A program made the translations under genes and the position numbers. A stretch of DNA of 64,000 nucleotides from Actinopolyspora alba (lineage in GTDB: Bacteria; Actinomycetota; Actinomycetes; Mycobacteriales; Pseudonocardiaceae): NCBI RefSeq assembly GCF_900112765.1, contig NZ_FOMZ01000001.1, forward strand, positions 124,001 to 188,000. Reading direction: 5' to 3'. The stretch's first letter is position 1, and each line of letters begins with the position of its first letter. Of the stretch, positions 58,060 to 64,000 are shown piece after piece. Below the pieces are notes generated by a model. The model was not told the DNA's origin. It worked only from the letters and a program-made list of their open reading frames with translations, and ran no database searches.

Positions 58060-58440
58060 ATGGTGCCGAAGAAGCAGCGTCCTCCCGGTGTCGATCCACG
58101 GACCCGCGATCCGCTCGCGATCCTGGGTGGGATGCTGTACGCACTGGGAGTGTTCGAATGGGTTTCGGTGGTACCCATCAATCTGCTCGGGGCCGCGATC
58201 AACGGCACCACCGATTCCACGACGAACGAGTTGTTCACCGTTCTGCTGGTGCTATTCGCGCTCGTCTGCGGGGCGGGCACGCTCATCATCTGCGCGAACA
58301 TCGGCATGGTCGGGACGACGTCGAAGGTGGTACTGGGGGGATACCTGCTGCTGCTGACGATCGGCATCGGAGCCAACATCTGGTTCGTCACGCTGACCGG
58401 TAGCCCGCCGAACCGGTGCGAAGTCCCGCCGTGCGGGTGA
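58060..58440 (+). CDS. small membrane protein downstream of DUF1023 hydrolase
   Basis: A 126-residue protein with three hydrophobic helices (LAILGGMLYALGVFEWVSVVPINLL, LFTVLLVLFALVCGAGTLIICANI and VVLGGYLLLLTIGIGANIWFVT) and a C-terminal CEVPPCG. The ATG is 4 nt after the hydrolase stop, so the two are coupled. No family recognised. Position and type would fit an immunity or membrane-anchor partner of the hydrolase, which is inference only. Confidence 0.7.
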   Translation: MVPKKQRPPGVDPRTRDPLAILGGMLYALGVFEWVSVVPINLLGAAINGTTDSTTNELFTVLLVLFALVCGAGTLIICANIGMVGTTSKVVLGGYLLLLTIGIGANIWFVTLTGSPPNRCEVPPCG

Positions 58441-58583
58441 TCCGTTGCCGGTTCCCTCGCGGGCAACCGCTCAACCACGCCACTCGGGACGCTCGATAAC
58501 GGCTCGATAAGAGAGCTGTTCACACTACACGAGAATCGGTTACTCTCCGGACTTACGAGATCGACCGCGCGTGGGAAACGGAT

Positions 58584-59600
58584 ATGACTGTTGCGGGAAT
58601 ACTGCTGGTTCTGATCGGACTGGGCGTGATCGTGTGGTCGATCGTGTTCGCCCTGCGCCGGTACGAGCGGTGGAGCACGACCACCACCAGGAGATTCTGG
58701 ACCGGCCTGAGTGGTGGACTCCTCGCGCTGCTCGTGGGTTTCGTCGCCACCGTGCTGAGCATCGTGCCCGCCCCGGAGAACACCGCCGGGAGCGGAAACG
58801 GCACCACGGCCCCCTCCACCCCGGCGGTCGCGTCGAGTACCCCCGCGACCTCCGCCAGCACACCACCCACCGGCCCCACACCTCCCTCGGTCGTTCCGGG
58901 CGGCGTGACTCGCGCCGAGGTGGCCGGGATCATCGACGGTGACACCGTGGAACTCCTCGGTCGCACCGGAGCGGGCCCACTGCCGGACGAGAAGCGGGTA
59001 GAGGTACGGCTGCTGGAGATCGACGCCCCGGAAGTGGGGCAGCGGGAGCAGTGCTACGGCGACGAGGCCACCGCTCGGCTGCGTGAGCTGCTGCCGGTGG
59101 GCGGCACCGTGTGGATCCAGCGGGACGAACGGTTACGCGACCGGTACGACCGCTACCTGCTCTACCTATGGAACGCGGACGGCGTCTTCGTGAATCCGGA
59201 GCTGGTGCGCGACGGGTTCGCCAAGGCGGTGCTCCACCGACCGAACGACAAGCACTGGAACACGATCAGCGGTGCGCAGCCGGGCGCACGCGGCGCCGGA
59301 TCCGGGCTGTGGGGTGCCTGCGAACGGTTCGGGCAACCCGGCGACACGTCCACCACGGAGCGGAGACCCTCCCCTGAGCCGAATCCTCGGCCACGACCGG
59401 AACCACGGCCCGAACCGGAACCACGGCCCGACCCCGAAACACGGCACCAAACCGAACAGCGCGACTCCGGCGGATACCGATTCCCACCACCGCCACCGGA
59501 CAGGGACTGCTCCCAGGTCTCGGCCCACGACTTCCGGGTGAGGCCGGGTGACCCGCATCGGTTCGACTCGGACGGCGACGGGATCGGCTGCGAGAGCTGA
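58584..59600 (+). CDS. membrane-anchored thermonuclease (SNase) with excalibur domain
   Basis: A 338-residue protein. Two N-terminal membrane helices (GILLVLIGLGVIVWSIVFAL and LSGGLLALLVGFVATVLSIV) precede a Thr/Ser/Pro linker. An SNase domain follows, with DGDTVEL, LLEIDAPEVGQ, YLLYLWNADGVFVNPELVRDGFA and the metal/phosphate residues in the family order. A proline/Arg/Glu repeat linker (PRPEPRPEPEPRP) and a C-terminal excalibur calcium-binding domain (DSDGDGIGCES) complete it. It would cut nucleic acid outside the membrane. It lies 143 nt after the small membrane gene on the same strand. Confidence 0.9.
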   Translation: MTVAGILLVLIGLGVIVWSIVFALRRYERWSTTTTRRFWTGLSGGLLALLVGFVATVLSIVPAPENTAGSGNGTTAPSTPAVASSTPATSASTPPTGPTPPSVVPGGVTRAEVAGIIDGDTVELLGRTGAGPLPDEKRVEVRLLEIDAPEVGQREQCYGDEATARLRELLPVGGTVWIQRDERLRDRYDRYLLYLWNADGVFVNPELVRDGFAKAVLHRPNDKHWNTISGAQPGARGAGSGLWGACERFGQPGDTSTTERRPSPEPNPRPRPEPRPEPEPRPDPETRHQTEQRDSGGYRFPPPPPDRDCSQVSAHDFRVRPGDPHRFDSDGDGIGCES

Positions 59601-59615
59601 CGGCGATGCCACCAC

Positions 59616-59680
59616 GGCGTTCCTCTGCGGCGTTCCTCTGCGGCGTTCCTCTGCGGCGTTCCTCTGCGGCGTTCCTCTGC
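59616..59680. repeat. 13-bp tandem repeat, five perfect units
   Basis: GGCGTTCCTCTGC is repeated five times without change at 59616, 59629, 59642, 59655 and 59668, starting 16 nt after the nuclease stop. The unit is not a multiple of three and is non-coding. Identical units point to recent slippage expansion. Confidence 0.95.
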
Positions 59681-59726
59681 AGCGCTCCGGTCGGGCAGCG
59701 ATCCTGACAGGACTCATCCTGGGTAA

Positions 59727-59993
59727 CTACGACACACGCTGGGTGTCCGCCCGCGCGCCCCCGTCGGCCTCACCACGCTGCCTCGCACGGTAGAGAAACA
59801 CCCCGTACAGCATCGCCATCGGGCCACCCAGCAGGACGCAGAGGAGGTTGATCAGCAGAACCCAGTAGTTGCGGTCCGGCACCTGGCTCAACGTGAACAG
59901 CAGTGCCACGAAGTTGAGCAGCGCGACGAAGGACCACGCGAGCACGGCGGTCAACGCGTTCCTTCGCGAAATGTTCGACGCACCAAGAGCCAA
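59727..59993 (-). CDS. small membrane protein, unknown
   Basis: An 88-residue protein with two helices (ALTAVLAWSFVALLNFVALLFTL and YWVLLINLLCVLLGGPMAMLYGVFL) and a charged tail. TTG 59993 is chosen because GGAGG lies seven nt upstream; the frame is open to 60053. No family recognised. It converges with the nuclease gene across the 13-bp tandem repeat. Confidence 0.65.
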   Translation of the reverse strand: MALGASNISRRNALTAVLAWSFVALLNFVALLFTLSQVPDRNYWVLLINLLCVLLGGPMAMLYGVFLYRARQRGEADGGARADTQRVS

Positions 59994-60285
59994 CGTTCCA
60001 CCTCCGGACCGACAGACCGCGTCCGGCAACCGTTCCGGTTGCACCGGCAGCACGAACGCTGGGAAAGACCCTCAAGAACTCACACTATAGAGTGTCACCC
60101 CGACCGGACGCTTGCCGCCGAATTCGAACCGGGAGTGACCAAGTGCACACCTTGAGGTGAAACTGTGCCGACATCACGGGAGTTGACGCAGGGTGGAAGC
60201 ACAACGGCACCCCTGCGGTCGGTTCGAACGCCGGAACCGCCGATAATCGCTGCTGCCCCCGACCCGCTGGAAAGCGAGCACTCCG

Positions 60286-60654
60286 TTGGCGCGTGAACCG
60301 AGCAGAGCAGAAGGCAACCCGACGTTCATCGGCAGTATCGATCCCTTCTGCTGGATAGCGGTCGTCCCACTGCTGATGGCGGCATTGTTCGTGAGCCTGG
60401 CGATCATGCCGACGCTGGGACTGATCATGGCCGTGCTGGGCGTCCTCGTCCTGGTGCTGGACGGTTGGATCAACTGGCGCTGGCACAACACCTGGGGCAA
60501 CCGTCAGGATGCGGGCCGCGGCTCGACCCGCTCCGGCGGTTCGAGGCCGGGCAACGGTTCGAGATCGGGCAGCGGTTCGAACTCCGGGCGCGGAGCCACC
60601 TCGGGCGGCAGGCCCACCTCCACCGGAAGGCGTCCCACCGCGGGCCGCAGGTGA
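60286..60654 (+). CDS. small membrane protein with Gly/Ser/Arg-rich tail
   Basis: A 122-residue protein with two helices (CWIAVVPLLMAALFVSLAIM and LGLIMAVLGVLVLVLDGWI) and a low-complexity tail from about residue 75 (GSRPGNGSRSGSGSNSGRG). The TTG start has a weak ribosome site, so it is tentative. It converges with the molybdenum hydroxylase operon at a hairpin terminator. No family recognised. Confidence 0.6.
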   Translation: MAREPSRAEGNPTFIGSIDPFCWIAVVPLLMAALFVSLAIMPTLGLIMAVLGVLVLVLDGWINWRWHNTWGNRQDAGRGSTRSGGSRPGNGSRSGSGSNSGRGATSGGRPTSTGRRPTAGRR

Positions 60655-60697
60655 CGCCCACGGCTCGCTTCGGTTCTCCAGTCGATCGGGCAGGCCC

Positions 60698-60727
60698 CGG
60701 CACCGGCCCCGTGCGCGACCGGTGCCG
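60698..60727. terminator. perfect 9-bp hairpin between convergent genes
   Basis: CGGCACCGG and CCGGTGCCG pair perfectly around a 12-nt loop. It lies between the stops of the Gly/Ser/Arg-tail gene (+) and the molybdenum subunit gene (-). Confidence 0.6.
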
Positions 60728-60742
60728 AGCACCGCGCGGAAA

Positions 60743-62824
60743 TCAGCGCAGGAACTTGTCGGGAGTCAGCGGCAGTTCCCGAACCCGCACGCCCGTGGCG
60801 TGGTGCGCGGCGTTGCCGACGGCCGCCGCCGTACCCACGATCCCGACCTCGCCGATCCCCTTGGCACCCACCGGGTTGACGTGCGGATCGTGCTCGTCGA
60901 CCCAGCTCACCTCGATCGAACCCACATCCGCGTTGCTCGCGATGTGATACCCGGCGAGGTCGTGGTTGACGACGTGGCCGAACCGTTCGTCGACGACGCT
61001 GTGCTCGTGCAGCGCCATCGAGATCCCCATCGTCATCCCACCGAGGAACTGCGAGTGCGCGGTGCGCGGATTGACGATCCGGCCCGCCGCGAACACTCCC
61101 AGCATCCGGGGAACCCGCACCTCACCGGTGTCGGCGTGCACCCGCACCTCGGCGAACTGCGCACCGTAGGCGTTCATCGCGTACTTGCCCAGGTCCGGAT
61201 TGCCGGCCGCACCCGCCGTGGTTTCGACTCCCTCTCCGGGATCGCTGCCGTGCTCGGCGCGGAACGCACGCACCGCGTCCACGACGGTCGAGCCCCACGA
61301 GGCGGTACCGGCGGACCCGCCCGCCAGGCCGGCGTTCGGCTGCTCGGTGCTGCCGAGCCGCAGTTCCACTGCTTCGAACGGGACCTCCAGCCCCTCGGCC
61401 GCGAGCTGGGTCAGCGCCGTACGGGCTCCCGTACCGATGTCGGCCGCACCGATCTCCACCCGGTACTTCCCGTCGGACTCGTGCCGAATCGTGGCCAGCG
61501 AGCCGGGGAACAGCAGGCTCGGGAAGCTGGCGGCGGCCACGCCGGTGCCCACGAACCAGTCGCCCTCCCGCCGCGTACCGGGCCGGGGATCGCGTTCGTG
61601 CCACCCGAACCGCTCGGCACCCTGCCGCAGGCAGGCGACCAGGTTGCGGCTGGAGAACGGCAGCCCGGAGACCGGAGCGACCTCCGGTTCGTTCCGCAAC
61701 CGGAGGTCGATCGGGTCGATCCCGGAACGAACCGCCAGTTCGTCGACAGCGCTTTCCAGCGCGTACATCCCGCTCGCCTCACCGGGCGCCCGCATCCAGG
61801 TGGGGGCGGGGACGTCCAGCGCGGCGAGCCGGTTGGTGACGCGGCGGTTCGGTGACGCGTACATCTCCCGGGAGGCGCTGGCGCTCTGCTCGGCGTACTG
61901 CTTGAACCGGGAGGTCTGCTCCAGCGAGTCGTGCTCGGTGGCGGTGAGCCGCCCATCGGAGTCGGCCCCGAGCCGCACCCGCTGCCGGGTGGGTGGGCGG
62001 TACCCCACCAGCTCGAACATCTGGGTGCGCGAGAGCGCGCACTTGACCGGTCTGCCCGCCGTCCGGCGCGCGGCCAGCACCGTCAGTGCCACGTGCCCGT
62101 GCGGCATCCCCTTGGAGCCGAAAGCACCCCCGACGTGCGGCGCGATCACGCTGATCCGCTCCTTGTCGAGGCCGACCAGCGGGGCGAGCAGGTCCCGGAC
62201 CAGGTGCGAGCCCTGGTTCGAGTCGTGGAGGGTGAGTCCGTCGTCGTCCCACGTCGCGATGACGGCGTGCGGTTCGATCGGATTGTGGTGTTCGGGCGGC
62301 GTGGTGTAGGTGACGTCCACCGTGTGGGTCGCCTCCGCCAGCGCGGTGTCCACGTCGCCCCGCTCCAGGTCCGGCGACAGCATGGGACTGGCATCGGCGT
62401 CCGGGGTGTAGACGATGTTCGCGTCGTCCCGGAACTCGCTGTCGTGCGGCAGCCGCTCGTAGCGAATGTCGACGAGCCCGGCCGCGTGCGCCGCGATCTC
62501 CGGCGTCTCGGCGACCACCGCGCCGACGAGCTGGCCGCGGAAGTCGATCCCGTCGGACTGCAGCACGGCCAGTTCGGGGTCACCGACGGGGTTCAGGGCG
62601 TCCGCGTTGTGGTGGGTCAGCACGGTGTGCACCCCGTCGACCCGCTCGGCTGCCGCGGTGTCGATGCTCGCGATGCGGCCCCGTGCGATGCCCGCCCGCA
62701 GCGGATGCAGGTAGAGCGGGTCCGTCACCGGGTACTCGAAGGCGTAAGGCGCGGTACCGGTCACCTTGGCACGGCCCTCGACCCGTTCCGGCCCCTGCGA
62801 GGTGGCCCGCGTCGCTCCGGTCAT
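60743..62824 (-). CDS. molybdenum hydroxylase large subunit (xanthine dehydrogenase / aldehyde oxidase, PaoC type)
   Basis: A 693-residue Mo-cofactor subunit that hydroxylates an aldehyde or aromatic heterocycle. Blocks include VEGRAKVTGTAPYAFEY, the MoCo region VGGAFGSKGMPHGHVAL, MRAPGEASGMYALESAVDELA and the catalytic Glu in GAKGIGEVGIVG. Pattern and length match the periplasmic aldehyde oxidoreductase PaoC/YagR group rather than xanthine dehydrogenase. Its ATG overlaps the FAD-subunit stop by four nt. Third gene of the operon. Confidence 0.93.
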   Translation of the reverse strand: MTGATRATSQGPERVEGRAKVTGTAPYAFEYPVTDPLYLHPLRAGIARGRIASIDTAAAERVDGVHTVLTHHNADALNPVGDPELAVLQSDGIDFRGQLVGAVVAETPEIAAHAAGLVDIRYERLPHDSEFRDDANIVYTPDADASPMLSPDLERGDVDTALAEATHTVDVTYTTPPEHHNPIEPHAVIATWDDDGLTLHDSNQGSHLVRDLLAPLVGLDKERISVIAPHVGGAFGSKGMPHGHVALTVLAARRTAGRPVKCALSRTQMFELVGYRPPTRQRVRLGADSDGRLTATEHDSLEQTSRFKQYAEQSASASREMYASPNRRVTNRLAALDVPAPTWMRAPGEASGMYALESAVDELAVRSGIDPIDLRLRNEPEVAPVSGLPFSSRNLVACLRQGAERFGWHERDPRPGTRREGDWFVGTGVAAASFPSLLFPGSLATIRHESDGKYRVEIGAADIGTGARTALTQLAAEGLEVPFEAVELRLGSTEQPNAGLAGGSAGTASWGSTVVDAVRAFRAEHGSDPGEGVETTAGAAGNPDLGKYAMNAYGAQFAEVRVHADTGEVRVPRMLGVFAAGRIVNPRTAHSQFLGGMTMGISMALHEHSVVDERFGHVVNHDLAGYHIASNADVGSIEVSWVDEHDPHVNPVGAKGIGEVGIVGTAAAVGNAAHHATGVRVRELPLTPDKFLR

Positions 62825-63813
62825 GATCCCTCCTGCTGGGTGAGCTCGCGCAGCACCGATGCCAGGGTGTTGCGAGTCATGGGCACCTTGAACTCGTTGT
62901 CGCGCAGCGTTTCCGCCTCGGCGAGTTCGGCGTCGGCCGCCGCGCGGAACGCCTCCTCGGTGGCCGGGGCGCCGTGCAGCGCCCGTTCCGCCGCCGTGGC
63001 CCGCCAGGGCTTGTGCGCGAGCCCGCCGAAGGCGATCCGGGCGTCGGTGATGTCACCGTCGGTGACCTCGACCGCCGCCGCCACCGAGACGAGCGCGAAG
63101 GCGTAGGAGGCCCTGTCCCGCACCTTGCGGTAGCGCGAACGAACGGCGAAGGGCAGTGAGGGGAGCTCGACGGCGGTGACGAGCTCGCCGTGCCGCAGCA
63201 CGGTGTCCTGCTCCGGCTCGTCGCCCGGCAGCCGGTGCAGCTCGGTCACCGGCACGGTGCGCTGCCCGTCCGGCCCCGCCACCAGCACGTCGGCGTCGAG
63301 CGCGGCCAGCGCGACCGCCATGTCCGAGGGATGGGTAGCCACGCACCGCTCGGAGGCACCGAGGACGGCGTGGTGCCGGTTCCAGCCCTCCAGCGCCGAG
63401 CACCCCGAGCCGGGTTCGCGCTTGTTGCACGGGGTGGTGACGTCCTGGAAGTAGGAGCAGCGGGTGCGCTGCAGCAGGTTGCCGCCCGTGGTCGCCAGGT
63501 TGCGCAGCTGCCCGGAGGCCCCGGACAGCAGTGCCTGCGCGAGCACGGGGTAGCGCTGCCGGATCACCGGCTCCGCCGCCAGGTCGCTGTTGCGCACCGT
63601 GGCGCCGATGCGGACCCGGCCGTCGGGCAGCGACTCGACCGAGTCGTAGGGCAGCCGGGTGATGTCGACCAGTTTCCCCGGTTCGGTGATCCCCAGCTTC
63701 ATGTGGTCGACGAGGTTGGTCCCGCCACCGATGTAGCGCGCTTCGGGATCGCGGCTGACGGTCGCTATCGCGCTGTCGGCGTCGGTGGCGCGCTGGTAGT
63801 CGAAGGGTTTCAC
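62821..63813 (-). CDS. molybdenum hydroxylase FAD-binding subunit (PaoB type)
   Basis: A 330-residue FAD subunit passing electrons from MoCo and Fe-S centres to the acceptor. FAD motifs are RYIGGGTNLVDHMKLGI and GATVRNSDLAAEPVI. The segment ATTGGNLLQRTRC, with further Cys at TPCNK and SGCSA, matches the extra [4Fe-4S] insert described in PaoB-type subunits. The C-terminal CO-dehydrogenase-flavoprotein domain is intact. The GTG overlaps the 2Fe-2S subunit stop by four nt (GTGA). Confidence 0.93.
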   Translation of the reverse strand: MKPFDYQRATDADSAIATVSRDPEARYIGGGTNLVDHMKLGITEPGKLVDITRLPYDSVESLPDGRVRIGATVRNSDLAAEPVIRQRYPVLAQALLSGASGQLRNLATTGGNLLQRTRCSYFQDVTTPCNKREPGSGCSALEGWNRHHAVLGASERCVATHPSDMAVALAALDADVLVAGPDGQRTVPVTELHRLPGDEPEQDTVLRHGELVTAVELPSLPFAVRSRYRKVRDRASYAFALVSVAAAVEVTDGDITDARIAFGGLAHKPWRATAAERALHGAPATEEAFRAAADAELAEAETLRDNEFKVPMTRNTLASVLRELTQQEGS

Positions 63814-64000
63814 TCGGCGGCCTCTCGGATGGCTGTGACGATGTTGGCGTAGGCACCGCAGCGGCAGAGGTTGCCGCTCATGCGTTCACGGATCTCGTCC
63901 TCGTCGAGTTCGACCGACTCGTCGAGATCCTCGGTCACGTAGCTGGGCCAGCCCGACTTGGCCTCGTCCAACATGCCCACCGCGGAGCAGACCTGCCCCG
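63810..64000 (-). CDS. molybdenum hydroxylase 2Fe-2S subunit (PaoA type), 5' partial
   Basis: The last 62 or so codons are in the window. They begin at GQVCSAVGMLDE, the second-cluster region, and contain MSGNLCRCGAYANIVTAI, which binds the helical-domain [2Fe-2S] cluster. The plant-type N-terminal domain lies beyond the edge. It is the first gene of the three-subunit operon. The subunit order 2Fe-2S, FAD, Mo is that of paoABC. Confidence 0.92.
   Translation of the reverse strand, partial: GQVCSAVGMLDEAKSGWPSYVTEDLDESVELDEDEIRERMSGNLCRCGAYANIVTAIREAAE

Noticed and set aside
59616-59680. CRISPR or coding repeat
   Set aside because: 13-bp units without spacers and not a multiple of three; no ORF with a ribosome site uses it.

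Overview
The window is 64 kb of chromosome from a high-GC, mycothiol-producing, geosmin-forming actinomycete. The evidence is an mshB-type deacetylase, a two-domain geosmin synthase, DUF3117, a Scr1/DUF397 regulator locus, GTG/TTG starts and many 1-4 nt start/stop overlaps. A Pseudonocardiales-type genome such as Actinopolyspora or Saccharopolyspora is plausible, but that is inference from gene content. I see no rRNA, tRNA, CRISPR array, IS element or prophage, and most of the window looks like ordinary core chromosome.

Layout. 1-9.8 kb: the 3' part of an HtrA protease, tatB, M17 aminopeptidase, DUF3117, enoyl-CoA hydratase with a tiny coupled leader ORF, a PadR / DivIVA-like / SRPBCC / Tag operon, two tandem LOG-family proteins and an SPFH protein. 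9.8-16 kb: the lysine/diaminopimelate genes dapE, dapD and dapC with fdxA, a CHAD protein, and intergenic repeats. 16-23 kb: mshB, a threonine-synthase-like PLP enzyme, a family-5 solute-binding lipoprotein, the translational GTPase typA, and a 60-residue Lys/Cys protein. 23-30 kb: YciI, a Nudix protein with an extra N-terminal domain, a histidine kinase / response regulator pair, and a LolA-like protein with an ABC exporter. 30-40 kb: two secreted proteases (M14 and S8) with the same PKD-like C-terminal tail, a large LAL/LuxR regulator, and geosmin synthase. 39.7-48.2 kb: the thiamine ABC transporter thiB-thiP-thiQ behind a clear TPP riboswitch, a D-amino-acid oxidase, and divergent bioA-bioD and bioF.

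48-55 kb is the accessory-looking part. It holds a SAM methyltransferase divergent from an XRE (Scr1/WhiJ-type) regulator followed by DUF397 and an unknown ORF, then an efflux MFS gene flanked by a truncated SDR remnant and a frameshifted cupin. A TetR regulator faces these, with a perfect 14-bp palindrome between. 55-60.7 kb is a run of short membrane proteins around an EspC-like helical protein, a WXG/DUF1023 alpha/beta hydrolase and a membrane-anchored nuclease with an excalibur domain. This resembles a type VII secretion-linked effector neighbourhood and is the best candidate for something not yet described. The window ends in a three-gene molybdenum hydroxylase operon (paoABC type), whose 2Fe-2S subunit runs off the edge.

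The most striking non-coding structure is a dispersed element with core GGCGGAACCTC. Five copies lie just 3' of genes, two of them within perfect terminator-like hairpins. A second palindrome, ATTTCTCGCGAAAT, accompanies it at two sites.
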